DNA of 64,000 nt from DATEVL01 sp035281845 (lineage in GTDB: Bacteria; Chloroflexota; Anaerolineae; Anaerolineales; E44-bin32). This document shows positions 8,098 to 17,126 of the stretch, piece after piece. The stretch is taken from positions 16,789-80,788 of the forward strand of contig DATEVL010000150.1 of NCBI GenBank assembly GCA_035281845.1, given 5' to 3'. Numbering within the stretch: position 1 is the stretch's first letter; each line of letters starts with the position of its first letter. Below the pieces are notes generated by a model. The model worked only from the letters and a program-made list of their open reading frames with translations, did no database searches and had not been told where the DNA came from. The position numbers were made by a program, and so were the translations under genes.

Positions 8098-8346
8098 TTG
8101 GCTCTGACGCTCCCGTGGATCGTTCTTCTGGTGGCGCTGCTCTACCTTGTCGCTTCGCATGCGGGTTGGCTGGAGGCCCTGGGCAAGCGATCGCAACAAC
8201 GAAGGCCCCCCACCGCCCGGCGGCGGGCTCCAGCGCCCCCCGCGAGCGGCGAAGATCAAGGATCGAATCGGCGACGGCTTGAGGTTTTCGAAGAGTTCCT
8301 CAGCAACCTCGGACGGGACGACTCCGAAAAAGACAATAAGGAATAG
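8098..8346 (+). CDS. Small single-pass membrane protein, 82 aa
   Basis: No family recognised. The TTG at 8098 follows gcggaggcgg (8081-8090), giving a reasonable ribosome binding site. Residues 4-22 form one hydrophobic helix (PWIVLLVALLYLVASHAG), followed by a basic, Pro/Arg-rich stretch (RRPPTARRRAPAP) and an acidic helical end (FEEFLSNLGRDD). The positive-inside rule puts the C terminus in the cytoplasm. The stop is followed at once by an AGTGGTC-type repeat array. It could be a small membrane adaptor; no partner is evident. The clean hydrophobic-then-charged design argues that it is real. Confidence 0.55.
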   Translation: MALTLPWIVLLVALLYLVASHAGWLEALGKRSQQRRPPTARRRAPAPPASGEDQGSNRRRLEVFEEFLSNLGRDDSEKDNKE

Positions 8347-8494
8347 TGGGCAGTGGCCGGTGGTCAGAAAGCGCGGTAGCGAGAGACGTGTGGCCCTCTC
8401 TTGCTGCTAACACCGGCAGCTGGAAACCGGAGGCCAGGGGGCAAGTCGCCCATGCCTGCTGGCTTACCACAGCCTCTGACCACTGACCACTGAG
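8347..8494. repeat. Inverted pair of AGTGGTC arrays
   Basis: The direct arm at 8347-8371 and inverted arm at 8473-8494 belong to the same heptamer family found at 5485, 10938, 16937, 23996, 36193, 45477 and 60793. The roughly 100-base spacer has no recognised content. Confidence 0.75.
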
Positions 8495-8527
8495 TTCCGG
8501 CCCCCGCCGACCCTCCATTCCCGCCGT

Positions 8528-8533
8528 TATAAT
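8528..8533 (+). promoter_or_regulatory. Candidate -10 element TATAAT
   Basis: A perfect -10 hexamer about 150 bases upstream of the permease ATG at 8685. The -35 region is GC-rich (cgccga) and unconvincing, so this is a weak promoter call. Confidence 0.35.
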
Positions 8534-8684
8534 GCTCGGTCATCTTGTGCCAGCCGGCACTTGTCTGGCAGAATGCTGTCAGGTTGCCTTCGGGCGAGCC
8601 TGGGCGCTATGACTTATCGTGGGGATGTACGCGGCCGCGACCGAGAATCCTTGAGCGGAGGTCGCAGCCGGAACCGGTGGTCTT

Positions 8685-10940
8685 ATGCTGCGGATCAGCC
8701 TACGAAACCTCCTCCGCCGACGAGCGCGGACGATCCTGACGGTGGTCGGCATCGCTGTTGGTGTGGCGGCGGTCCTGGCCCTCACGGCTATGGCCCGGGG
8801 CCTGGATGCCGGATACCGAGCCATGCTCGGCGGGAGCAACGCGGACCTCGTCATCAGCCAGCCGAATTCTTTTGACATCAGCTATAGCTCCGTTGACGAA
8901 GGCCTGATCGAAGCGCTCCGTGCGAGCCCGGAGGTCTCCGACGCCAGCGGTATGCTCCAGGGCTTCGTTCAGGCTGAAGACATTCCCTTCTTCTTTGTCT
9001 TTGGCTATCCGGAGGACAGCTTCCTTCTCGAGCGCTTCCACCTGGCGGAGGGTGCCGGATTCGAAAGCCCGGAGGCGCACTCGGCGCACGGAACGCCGAT
9101 CCTGCTGGGCAGCGCCGCCGCCGGGACTCTCGACCGGGGCCCCGGCGACAGCTTGCACCTGAACGACCAGGTGTTCCGCGTGATCGGGATTTACGAGACG
9201 GGTTCCGCCTTCGAAGACAGTGGAGCGGTGGCCCGATTGCCGGACGCTCAATCCCTGATGGGCAAGCCGCGACAGGTGAGTCTCTTCTACATTCAGCTCC
9301 GGAAGCCGGCGCTCCGGGATCGTTTCCAGGCGCGTGCGCTTCGCCAATGGCCGGAGCTGGACGTGAGTGGGACGGATGACTTCGCTGATCGTCAGCTCTT
9401 CGATGACGTGCTCCAGGGTTACGCCTGGGGCCTGGCGGGCCTGGCCCTGGTCATCGGGGGCGTGGGCATGATGAATTCCCAATTGATGGCGGTCAGCGAG
9501 AGGACACGCGAGATCGGCGTCCTGCGCGCCGTGGGCTGGAGCCGCCGGCGAGTGCTGCTCCTGATCTTGAGCGAGTCGCTCATCGTAGGGCTGCTGGGCG
9601 GCGTTCTGGGCATGGTCCTGGGCTGGATGGCGGTGCGCTTGATGGGCAGTTCCGGTGCTTTCTTCGGCACGGCGGCGTCAAGTCTCACGCCGAACCTCGT
9701 CCTGCAAGCGATGTTGCTGGTGGGTCTGTTCGGGGTGGTGGCCGGCCTGTATCCTGCCTACCGCGCTTCTCGGCTGGCGCCGGTGGAGGCGTTGAGCTAC
9801 GAGGGCGGCTCCGCGGGGCATATTCGCCGCCTGCCCTTCGGCGGGATGGAGTTGCAGAGTCTCTGGCAGCGTTCTTCCCGAACCTTGCTGACCTTCCTGG
9901 CCATCGGTCTGACCGTTGGCGCCATCATGGCCCTGGAGGCCATCCTGCGCGGCGTGGCGGACGACATGTCGGAAATCGGTTTCGGATCCGATGCGCAGGT
10001 CGTCATCCGGCAGGCGGAAATCGCCGATACCAGCTTGAGTGCCATCGACGAGCGAACCGGCCAGAGGATCGCCGCCATGCCCGAAGTCGAGAATGTCAGC
10101 GGCATGCTGATGTACGCTGCCACTTTACCTGACACACAGGGCTTTTTTGTGCTGATGGGATACGCTCCGAACGAATACGCCATCCGACGATTCGAAGTTG
10201 TGGAGGGCCAGTCCCTGACCGGAAATCATCAAATGATCCTCGGTCGTCTTATGGCCGAGACTCTGCACAAGGGGATCGGCGAGTCGATCGACCTGTCCGG
10301 TTACCGTTTCCGTGTGGTCGGGATCTACGAAAGCGGTGTGGGATGGGAGGAGCTGGGGGGCGTGGTCAGTCTGCGAGACGCGCAGTCGTTTGCCGGGCGG
10401 CCGCGCAAGGTGACCCTGTATATGGTGAAAATCAAGGATCCGCTGAAGGCGGCGGGCGTCGTGCTTAAGATCAACGAAGAGATGCCCGGGGTTCACGCGG
10501 CTCTGACCGGAGAGTTCGCCGAGCAGATGCCGGATCTCGAGAATGCGGACCGCTTCTTCAACGCCATCTCTCTGATGGCGATCATTGTCGGTGGTCTGGG
10601 TGTACTGAATACGATGTTGATGTCGGTCCATGAGCGGACGCGTGAGATCGGGGTCCTGCGCGCCGTCGGCTGGGGGCGTCGGACTGTCCTGAGCATGATT
10701 CTGAAGGAATCTCTGATCCTGGCCCTGCTGGGAGGGGCCACCGGGATCTTGATCGCTTTCGGTTTGGTCGGCATGATGAACCAGCTGCCGTACATCGGCG
10801 GGATTATGGAAGCGAAATGGCAATGGGACGTGTTCGTGAGAGCTCTCTGGGTGGCCTTGTCGCTAGGCCTGATCGGGGGGCTCTACCCCGCCTATCGTGC
10901 AACCCGGATGCAGCCCGTTGAAGCGCTGCGTTATGAGTGA
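8685..10940 (+). CDS. ABC transporter permease, MacB/FtsX type, internally duplicated
   Basis: A 751-residue permease in which two complete MacB_PCD-FtsX modules are joined. Module 1 (about 1-370) starts LRNLLRRRARTILTVVGIAVGV and has an extracytoplasmic domain, then three helices with VIGGVGMMN, SERTREIGVLRAVGWSRRRV and LYPAYRASRLAPVEAL. Module 2 (about 385-751) repeats this with WQRSSRTLLTFLAIGLTVGA, VGGLGVLNTMLM, HERTREIGVLRAVGWGRRTV and LYPAYRATRMQPVEAL. Normally two separate four-helix permeases dimerise, so this polypeptide should be a covalent dimer of eight helices. It is followed by a membrane-fusion-type lipoprotein and an ATPase, giving a MacAB/LolCDE-like efflux or lipoprotein-release system. 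The nearest purine-rich site is about 25 bases upstream, so the start is less certain. Confidence 0.92.
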   Translation: MLRISLRNLLRRRARTILTVVGIAVGVAAVLALTAMARGLDAGYRAMLGGSNADLVISQPNSFDISYSSVDEGLIEALRASPEVSDASGMLQGFVQAEDIPFFFVFGYPEDSFLLERFHLAEGAGFESPEAHSAHGTPILLGSAAAGTLDRGPGDSLHLNDQVFRVIGIYETGSAFEDSGAVARLPDAQSLMGKPRQVSLFYIQLRKPALRDRFQARALRQWPELDVSGTDDFADRQLFDDVLQGYAWGLAGLALVIGGVGMMNSQLMAVSERTREIGVLRAVGWSRRRVLLLILSESLIVGLLGGVLGMVLGWMAVRLMGSSGAFFGTAASSLTPNLVLQAMLLVGLFGVVAGLYPAYRASRLAPVEALSYEGGSAGHIRRLPFGGMELQSLWQRSSRTLLTFLAIGLTVGAIMALEAILRGVADDMSEIGFGSDAQVVIRQAEIADTSLSAIDERTGQRIAAMPEVENVSGMLMYAATLPDTQGFFVLMGYAPNEYAIRRFEVVEGQSLTGNHQMILGRLMAETLHKGIGESIDLSGYRFRVVGIYESGVGWEELGGVVSLRDAQSFAGRPRKVTLYMVKIKDPLKAAGVVLKINEEMPGVHAALTGEFAEQMPDLENADRFFNAISLMAIIVGGLGVLNTMLMSVHERTREIGVLRAVGWGRRTVLSMILKESLILALLGGATGILIAFGLVGMMNQLPYIGGIMEAKWQWDVFVRALWVALSLGLIGGLYPAYRATRMQPVEALRYE

Positions 10941-11023
10941 CCAGTGATCAGTGACCAGTGAGCAGTGAGCAGCGACAAGAGATCAGTGTTCACTGACCAC
11001 CGACCACCGACCACTGACCACGG
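10938..11023. repeat. AGTGACC/GGTCACT arrays inside an operon
   Basis: Between the permease and adaptor genes, direct copies (gaccagtgatcagtgaccag) at 10938-10975 are followed by inverted copies (cactgaccaccgaccaccg) at about 10990-11022. The pair can form an imperfect hairpin. The first copy overlaps the permease stop codon. Confidence 0.8.
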
Positions 11024-11046
11024 TCCCTGACATGGAGGTACCCATG

Positions 11047-12222
11047 ATGTCGACTGTCAAGAACCGAGCCGTCCTGGCTTTGGTATTGTTGGCCGCCACC
11101 GGCTGCACCGCCGGCCAGGGCGATTCAACGGTAACCGCCAGCCCCGAAGCCGATTTCGTCTCGGTGATCAGCGCCACTGGCCAGGTCGTCCCGATCGAAT
11201 GGGCTTCGCTCAGTCTGCCCGGCAGCGGTGTCATTGCCGCGCTCCCGGTGGTCGAGGGAGATCGCGTGGCCGAGGATCAGATCTTGCTGCAGCTTTCGGG
11301 CCGAGAGGGGTTGGAGGCGGTGCTGGCGGCAGCCAAATTGGAGCAAATCCAGGCACAGCAAGCCCTCGACGAGGTCATCGATGACGAGGAACTGGCGAGG
11401 GCGTTGGCCCAGGATGCCTGGGCGACAGCACGCGATGAGGTTCGCAAGGCCGAGTACGACCGGACCGTCCAACAAGAGGGTTACCGCGCCAGCGACGATA
11501 CGATCGATCGTGCCCGGGCGAATGTGATCGTGGCGGAAGACGTCGCCGATGAAAAAAAGGACGATTACGACGATACCCCCGGCAAGAGCGACAGTGCCAG
11601 AAAGGCCAACGCTCTGGCGGAATACCTCTCGGCTAAGGCCGCCCTGGACGCCGCCCGCCGCTCGCTCAACTGGTACACCGGCCATCCAACCGAGATCCAG
11701 CAAGCGATGCTCGACGCCGACGTGGCGGTGGCGCAAGCGCGCCTGGCCCAGGCCGAGCAGGATTGGAATGACGTCCAGGCCGGTCCGGATCCGGACGTGT
11801 TGCGCCTGGCGCAGGCGCGCCTGGCGCAGGCCGAGTCGGCGGTGAAGGCCGCCGAGGCGGCGCTGCGCGACTCCGAACTTCGGGCGCCGTTCGCCGGCAC
11901 CGTCGCCGCTGTGCGGGTGCGCCCCAATGAATGGACGGCCCCCGGAACCCCGCTGGTCGACCTTGCCGATCTCAGACACCTGCAAGTCCAGACGACCGAC
12001 CTGAGTGAGATCGACGTGGCGCGGGTTGCCGTCGACTCGCCGGTGACGATCACGTTCGATGCCCTGCCCGACGTCGTCGCCCAGGGCCATGTGGCCCGCG
12101 TGTCGCCGCGGGCTTCTGAAGGGTCAGGGGTCAACTACACGATCTGGATCGCCCTCGATGAAGCCCCGCCGGGGCTGCTGTGGGGAATGACCGCCTTCGT
12201 CGACATCGAGGCTTCGCCCTGA
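11047..12222 (+). CDS. Periplasmic adaptor lipoprotein, HlyD/MacA-like
   Basis: About 391 residues. A signal peptide ends in the lipobox LLAATGC, so the protein is probably lipid-anchored on the outer face of the membrane. A biotinyl-lipoyl half (VISATGQVVPIEWASLSLPGSGVI, then VVEGDRVAEDQILLQL) is split by a long helical hairpin rich in Ala, Gln, Asp and Glu (about 95-280). The second lipoyl half (LRAPFAGTVAAVRVRPNEW) and a beta-barrel domain follow. Start candidates are ATG 11044 and ATG 11047; ggaggt at 11034-11039 favours 11047. The permease precedes and the ATPase follows, so this is the adaptor of an ABC tripartite-like exporter. In a monoderm cell it would dock onto the permease without an outer-membrane channel. 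Confidence 0.9.
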   Translation: MSTVKNRAVLALVLLAATGCTAGQGDSTVTASPEADFVSVISATGQVVPIEWASLSLPGSGVIAALPVVEGDRVAEDQILLQLSGREGLEAVLAAAKLEQIQAQQALDEVIDDEELARALAQDAWATARDEVRKAEYDRTVQQEGYRASDDTIDRARANVIVAEDVADEKKDDYDDTPGKSDSARKANALAEYLSAKAALDAARRSLNWYTGHPTEIQQAMLDADVAVAQARLAQAEQDWNDVQAGPDPDVLRLAQARLAQAESAVKAAEAALRDSELRAPFAGTVAAVRVRPNEWTAPGTPLVDLADLRHLQVQTTDLSEIDVARVAVDSPVTITFDALPDVVAQGHVARVSPRASEGSGVNYTIWIALDEAPPGLLWGMTAFVDIEASP

Positions 12223-12244
12223 CGGACACCCTGGGAGGGGAAGG

Positions 12245-13078
12245 ATGACGGATCAGGATTGGCTCATCGAAGCCCAAGAGGTGGTTCGTGTCTACGGCGA
12301 CGGCGCCGAGGTGCGCGCCCTCGACGGGGTCGATTTGCACGTCGCGCGCGGTGAACTGGTGGCAGTGATGGGGCCGAGCGGAAGCGGCAAGAGCACGCTG
12401 CTCAATGTCCTCGGGGCGCTCGACCGGCCCACCTCCGGGCGCGTCTTGATCAATGGCGTCGATCTGGCCGAGATCGAAGACGAAGACGCCTTTCGGGCGC
12501 ATACGGTCGGCTTCGTCTTTCAGCTGCACAACCTGCTGCCGACCCTGACGGCGCTGGAGAACGTCGAAATCCCCATGCTGGGGAAGCTCGCCGGCGAAGC
12601 GCGCCGGGTCCGCGGCGAAGAGCTGCTGGGCCTGGTGGGGCTGGCCGATCGAGCCGGGCACCTACCCAGCGAGCTTTCCGGCGGGCAGCGGCAGCGTGTG
12701 GCCGTCGCCCGGGCGTTGGCCAACGATCCGCCCCTGGTCCTGGCCGATGAGCCGACCGGCAACCTGGATACCGGCGCCGGCCGGGAGTTGATGACTCTGC
12801 TGCGCCAACTCAACCAGACGAAGGGAACGACGTTCGTGGTCGTCACGCATGATCATGCCGTCGCTCGGCAAACGAACCGGGTGATCGTGATGCAGGACGG
12901 CAAGATCGTGCGCGAGGACATCATCGGATCGCCGCTGGAAGAGGACCTCAAATTGTGGCGCCATACCGGGCTGGGGAGACGCCTGCTCACCGGCGATGAG
13001 GAGGCGATCCGCCGTATGGGTCTGAGCGACGACGAGCTGGCCCTGCTGCGCGGGGTGTTAACACGCGCCGACCGCTGA
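12245..13078 (+). CDS. ABC transporter ATP-binding protein, MacB/LolD type
   Basis: A 277-residue ATPase that should power the duplicated permease. Walker A is GPSGSGKST, the Q-loop is in FVFQLHNLLPTLT, the signature is LSGGQRQR, Walker B with catalytic Glu is LVLADEPTGNLD, and the switch His is in VTHDHAV. LNVLGALDRPTSG and ADEPTGNLDTGAG are typical of the MacB/LolD/FtsE group. A C-terminal extension of about 45 residues after the ATPase fold (DLKLWRHTGLGRRL, then DDELALLRGVL) is longer than usual and may contact the permease or another protein. The start ATG 12245 has ggaggggaagg just upstream and lies 22 bases after the adaptor stop, so the three genes form one operon. Confidence 0.95.
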   Translation: MTDQDWLIEAQEVVRVYGDGAEVRALDGVDLHVARGELVAVMGPSGSGKSTLLNVLGALDRPTSGRVLINGVDLAEIEDEDAFRAHTVGFVFQLHNLLPTLTALENVEIPMLGKLAGEARRVRGEELLGLVGLADRAGHLPSELSGGQRQRVAVARALANDPPLVLADEPTGNLDTGAGRELMTLLRQLNQTKGTTFVVVTHDHAVARQTNRVIVMQDGKIVREDIIGSPLEEDLKLWRHTGLGRRLLTGDEEAIRRMGLSDDELALLRGVLTRADR

Positions 13079-13086
13079 CTCGGTTG

Positions 13087-14652
13087 TCAGTTGGGGTTCG
13101 GTTCGTCGGCGGCCCGTGGCGGGGACGGCATCTCGAAGACGGCCAGGGCCTCGCGGGGCGTCACCAGCGACTGCTCGGCGATCCAGCCCAGCTCGCCATC
13201 GTAGAGCACTTTCCACCAGAAGGAACCGTTGGCGAAGATCCCCCGCAACGATGGGGACGTTGCAGAAATCTGAACGGATTCTCCGGCCTGAGCAAATCCA
13301 CGCACCGGCTGGTTCGTGCCGGGGCCGAGGCGCAACTCGCCGGGAAGTTGGACATCCACTTCGAAACCCTCGGCGAATCGACTCGATCGGGCCGGCGCCT
13401 CGACCGACATCATCAGCAGCCCATTGGCCACCGGCCGCTCATGACCGTCGGACGGTTTGTTGACGATTCTCCCATTGACCCACATTGCCGACGAACCGCC
13501 TCCGTCCTGATTGAGCCCCCACGACGCCCCTAGCTCGTCCCGGCAGAAACGCGCCAGCTCGCCGAACGACATCCCCCGGCTGTAACCTTTCTGGCGTCCG
13601 TCGACGACGACGAAGTAGACGTACTTGGCGTTCAGGCAGACCGCCGTTCGCGGCTCACGGGCGCTGGCCCCGGCATCATCGCTTTCGTAGATCTCTCCCT
13701 CGCGTAAGAAGACGAAGCCGCCGCCGATTCCCGAGTAGGCCTTCGACCAATCGAAACCTCCGGTGGAATCGCAGCCGAAGCCCAAATCGGTGATTTCCTC
13801 TGAGAATCCGAGGGCCTCACCTTGCTCCAGGCTCCGTAGGAACTTCTTGGCGACGGATCTCTTGCCCGTCAGGACGACCTCGTCGAAGAGGATCGGTGTC
13901 TCCCCGTGGCCGTCGCGCAGCTCGACCACGGTACCCACGACCTGACGCGGCAGGGGCACAACGCCCAACGGTTGTTGCAGGCGAACGACGACCTCGATCA
14001 CACTCCCGCTTTCCGGAGTCTTGCCACCGTACTGGGGCGTGAAGAGAACGAGCTTGTCGTTTCCATGGACGCGGTTTACCGAGTCGAGCTCGAAACGCTC
14101 GCCGCTGCGAATCCGCGTGATCACTTGCTGCTGGTCCTGATTCTCGACGCAGCCGCGAATCACGCCGCGACGCTCCGAGGTCCAAACGAATCCGGTGCCG
14201 CCGGCCAGGTCGCCGTAGGGCAGGGCGTACCAACCCGAGTGCAGCATGCCCCCATACGGCTCACTTGTCTCCGGGTCGAAGGATGAGCCGTTGATGGCGA
14301 CCAGCACCCGCCCGCGCGCTCCCCAGGCCCCTCCCCAGCCCACAAGCGATCCGTCGTAACGGCGAGCCATTTCGCTGACGGGCTCCAGCCCTCCCGACAG
14401 GTCGCCGCCGCCCAGGCTGCTCTCGATGATGACGCCCGGCTGATCCACCGCCAGTCGGGCGACGAAGGCCCGAATCGGCCCGGCCAGCTCGTACGCTTGA
14501 TAGTCCACCCCGGAGGCGACCTGAATCCAGTCTTCCCCTCGAATCGCCGATCTCTCGGGAAGCGTGGCGAAGACCACCGCGAGCAGAAATCCCGTGAGGA
14601 ACCGCCTCCGCCGCGCCCGCAACCCGTAGGAGGCTGAGCTGAATCTGTCCAT
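13087..14652 (-). CDS. Phosphodiester glycosidase (NAGPA-like) domain protein with C-terminal SH3 domain
   Basis: About 521 residues with an N-terminal signal or anchor helix (FLTGFLLAVVFATLP). The central region (about 70-420) resembles the phosphodiester glycosidase / exopolysaccharide-related NAGPA fold: VAINGSSFD, later AKYVYFVVVDGRQKGYSRGMSFGELARFCRDELGA, and NQDGGGSSAMWVNGRIVN, a hallmark of this family. An SH3b-like domain follows (GESVQISATS, then WWKVLYDGELGWI). ATG at 14652 overlaps the stop of the upstream gene (ATGA), so the long frame further upstream is not used. It probably acts outside the cell on glycan 1-phosphodiesters or wall polymers; the substrate is unknown. Confidence 0.8.
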   Translation of the reverse strand: MDRFSSASYGLRARRRRFLTGFLLAVVFATLPERSAIRGEDWIQVASGVDYQAYELAGPIRAFVARLAVDQPGVIIESSLGGGDLSGGLEPVSEMARRYDGSLVGWGGAWGARGRVLVAINGSSFDPETSEPYGGMLHSGWYALPYGDLAGGTGFVWTSERRGVIRGCVENQDQQQVITRIRSGERFELDSVNRVHGNDKLVLFTPQYGGKTPESGSVIEVVVRLQQPLGVVPLPRQVVGTVVELRDGHGETPILFDEVVLTGKRSVAKKFLRSLEQGEALGFSEEITDLGFGCDSTGGFDWSKAYSGIGGGFVFLREGEIYESDDAGASAREPRTAVCLNAKYVYFVVVDGRQKGYSRGMSFGELARFCRDELGASWGLNQDGGGSSAMWVNGRIVNKPSDGHERPVANGLLMMSVEAPARSSRFAEGFEVDVQLPGELRLGPGTNQPVRGFAQAGESVQISATSPSLRGIFANGSFWWKVLYDGELGWIAEQSLVTPREALAVFEMPSPPRAADEPNPN

Positions 14653-15728
14653 CAAGGAGCGGGTTCGACCGAGACGATCGCCCCGAGGCCGTTCAGCGCG
14701 ATCGTCCATTCGCTCCCGACGGAGAAGGCGGCGAACTCCGCCGGGTTTTCGGGAGAATAGGCTTGCTCCTCGCCCTGGCTGACGAAGACCACGGTATAGG
14801 TCTCGTCTTGCGAACCCCGACGTTGGTCTGATCCGAGTCGGATGTCCGGCCATGTCGGATGTAGGTCTTCACCGCTGCTGCGCCGGGTGTCGACGACGGT
14901 CCATTCGTTGACGGTGTAGTCGCACCAGGGCGCGTACACCTCGTAGACGCAGTCCTGGACGACTTCGCCGAATCCGCTGCCTGTGTCGACGGTATACGGT
15001 GTCCCGCACACTTCGGTGGCCACCGGCGCCGGATCGTCTTCCGTGCTCCGGTGGGCGAGCTCACAAGTGAGGCCGGAGGCGTCCGCCGGGACTTCGTCTT
15101 GCCAATCGCTGCGTTCGACGGGGCCCAGCGCCTCAATCGCAACCGATCGCTCCCAATGAACTCGCTCGACCTGGGCCATTCGTTCCTCCCGGCGAAGGGA
15201 AAGGAGCAGCAATACGGCCCCAGCTGCCAGGCACAACGCGCCGACGATCCCGCCGACCAGGATCGGGGTTCGAGCGCGGACAGGCGAAGACCCTGCAGCC
15301 GACGCCGGGGCCTCTTCGCCGGGGAGCGCCGAGCCGCAGTTCGAGCACTTGAGCGCAGTCAGCGGATTGGGCGTGCCGCAGGCCGGGCAAGGGCGAGTCT
15401 TCCCGGAGGGGGGACGATACGCGCCGACGACGCGTCCCGACTCGCGAGCTTTGCCCCCGGCGATCTCGCCGCCACAGGCGCCGCAGAACTTGGCGTCGCC
15501 GCGGTTACGTGTGCCGCAATAAGGGCAATGGACGTCGGGGCCCGCTTTGGCCTTCGCCACCTCGTCCGCATTCTTGAGCAGCTCGGCTTCCGCCGGCTGC
15601 TCGAACCGGACGTCCTCCGGCTGAGGTGCACCGCAGCCATTGCAGAACGCGTTAGGACCGGGGTTCCGGGTCTGGCAGCGTGGACAGGTCCAGACCAGCT
15701 TGACATACCCCACAGTCTTCTTGGTCAT
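14652..15728 (-). CDS. Membrane protein with three zinc ribbons
   Basis: About 358 residues. Three short CxxC...CxxC zinc ribbons occur in the N-terminal half: CPRCQTRNPG...CNGCGAPQ, CPYCGTRNRG...CGACGGEI and CPACGTPNP...CSNCGSALPG. One transmembrane helix (VGGIVGALCLAAGAVLLLL) follows near residue 210, then an extracytoplasmic domain with several Cys (LTCELAHRS, TEVCGTPY, DCVYEVYAPWCDYTV) that could form disulfides. ATG 15728 is preceded by ggtggagg. Zinc ribbons thus sit in the cytoplasm with the C-terminal domain outside. It is coupled to the glycosidase-like gene by an ATGA overlap. Function unknown. Confidence 0.75.
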   Translation of the reverse strand: MTKKTVGYVKLVWTCPRCQTRNPGPNAFCNGCGAPQPEDVRFEQPAEAELLKNADEVAKAKAGPDVHCPYCGTRNRGDAKFCGACGGEIAGGKARESGRVVGAYRPPSGKTRPCPACGTPNPLTALKCSNCGSALPGEEAPASAAGSSPVRARTPILVGGIVGALCLAAGAVLLLLSLRREERMAQVERVHWERSVAIEALGPVERSDWQDEVPADASGLTCELAHRSTEDDPAPVATEVCGTPYTVDTGSGFGEVVQDCVYEVYAPWCDYTVNEWTVVDTRRSSGEDLHPTWPDIRLGSDQRRGSQDETYTVVFVSQGEEQAYSPENPAEFAAFSVGSEWTIALNGLGAIVSVEPAP

Positions 15729-16044
15729 CGTGAAGGATTGCCTCCACCAAGCGAGGTGCGAGGCAAGGATAGTCGCGGGAGCGAGAATCCGCCAGAAGGC
15801 CATCCGGACCATCCCAGGGCCCCCCTGGGCCGGCCCCTTGGCCAGGATGGAGGGATTGGAGGCTGGGCCGGGTGATACACTCTCGCCGGCATACCAGGGG
15901 ATGGGCGGGCCCGATCCGCCGGCCAACTTCATGACGGGGCAATGATCGCCAGGGTGAACCCGCTTCCAGCAGGTCAAACGAGTGCGTCAGAGACGTAGGG
16001 CACGGGCCGCCCGAGGCAAGCCGCGTCCGGTTCGAATCTCCCAC

Positions 16045-16938
16045 ATGGTGGCGGCAAAGAACACGTTCCTGGAAGAGATCGAGGCTGTGGCCCGCGCCAC
16101 CGAAGGTGGGACCGGGCCACTCTTTGGCTGGCGGACGGTGGCCGAGCTACGATCCCGCATGAGCGAAACGGCGGAACGGGCGGCCGCCTGGTGTGACGGA
16201 CGGGGGTTGGAACCTGCCGATCTGCCGCCGCCGTCCCGCCGTGCTTACCAAGTGGTCAGTTTCCTGTCTTCCGACGGCCGCCTCGAAACGCACCTGAAAT
16301 CACTGCGGCTGATGATGCGCGTCGATGAACGGGTTTCGGTTCGCTTGGATCACATCGGCAGCCTCTACCGCTTCGACCGCGATTCGGAGGGAATCCGTTT
16401 GTCGGTAAGCGAGGGTTTCGTCGGGGCGCCGGAGCCGGTGCTGGAGTCCCTGGTGCGCTTGGCGGTGCCCTACACTCGCAAGCGAGGGCCGCGCTCCCTT
16501 GTCCGCGAGTACTCCGAGAGTCCAGGCTATTCCGCCGCCTTGAAGGAGGTCGAAGCCAGCGGAGGGGCCTACCAGAGCCGGCCTGTCGGCGCCATCTACG
16601 ATCTGATGGATCTGTTCGACTCCGTCAACCGAACGTACTTCGAGGCCCGCCTGAGTCCTCCCCGCCTGCTCTGGTCGGAACGGGAGACCTTCGTCGAATT
16701 CGGTCATTACGAGCCGGCGACTGATACGGTGCGGATCTCGCGCACTCTCGACTCGGCCGACATCCCCCGACTCGTCCCCGAGCACGTGATGCATCACGAG
16801 CTGCTTCACCGGTTGTTGGGTGCGGAGCGACACAACGGACGGCGCCGCTACCACTCGGCGCGCTTTCGGCGCGAGGAACGGCTCTTTCGCGGATACCGCG
16901 AGGCGGAGGTGTTTTTAAGGCGACTGTCGGAAAGATAG
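16045..16938 (+). CDS. SprT-like or related zinc metalloprotease domain protein
   Basis: About 297 residues. HVMHHELLHRLLG near residue 255 is an HExxH-type zinc site, followed by a basic segment (RHNGRRRYHSARFRREE) that often follows it in SprT-like and M48/YgjP-like proteins and includes a possible third ligand (H in YHSARF). Upstream, YDLMDLFDSVNRTYFEARL matches the SprT-domain entry helix. The N-terminal half is helical with no named domain. The frame opens with a GTG at 15982, but the extra residues are Arg/Ala-rich, so ATG 16045 is preferred; neither has a clear ribosome binding site. It may act on DNA-protein crosslinks or as a general peptidase. Confidence 0.65.
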   Translation: MVAAKNTFLEEIEAVARATEGGTGPLFGWRTVAELRSRMSETAERAAAWCDGRGLEPADLPPPSRRAYQVVSFLSSDGRLETHLKSLRLMMRVDERVSVRLDHIGSLYRFDRDSEGIRLSVSEGFVGAPEPVLESLVRLAVPYTRKRGPRSLVREYSESPGYSAALKEVEASGGAYQSRPVGAIYDLMDLFDSVNRTYFEARLSPPRLLWSERETFVEFGHYEPATDTVRISRTLDSADIPRLVPEHVMHHELLHRLLGAERHNGRRRYHSARFRREERLFRGYREAEVFLRRLSER

Positions 16939-16968
16939 TGGTCGGTGGTCAGTGGTCGGTGGTAAGTA
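16937..16968 (+). repeat. AGTGGTC tandem array after a stop codon
   Basis: tagtggtcggtggtcagtggtcggtgg overlaps the stop codon of the metalloprotease-like gene. It belongs to the same family as 5485 and others. Confidence 0.85.
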
Positions 16969-17019
16969 GGCGCGGGTTAGCGGTCAGAAGGAGACGCCAG
17001 TCGACACGACCAACTGGTT

Positions 17020-17060
17020 TGTCATTCCGAGGGAGCCCGCAGGGCGACCGAGGAATCCCT
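17020..17060. repeat. REP-like element, GTCATTCCGAG type
   Basis: tgtcattccgagggagcccg followed by gcgaccgaggaatccc. An inverted near-copy lies at 46882-46926, and related units are at 46966 and 49791. It is intergenic, between convergent genes. Confidence 0.75.
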
Positions 17061-17126
17061 GCGATGTGACCCCGGCCGAGACCCGGGGGTGCGGCGGTAC
17101 CTGACACTCCGGGCGATGTAACCCCC

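Larger units (their letters stand above)
8347..8684. other. 338-base intergenic region with inverted AGTGGTC arrays
   Basis: AGTGGTC-type repeats begin right at the stop codon (8347-8371, direct) and reappear inverted at 8473-8494 (ctgaccactgaccactgag), so the segment could fold as a long imperfect hairpin. A TATAAT hexamer at 8528-8533 may serve the ABC export operon downstream. No gene recognised. Confidence 0.6.
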
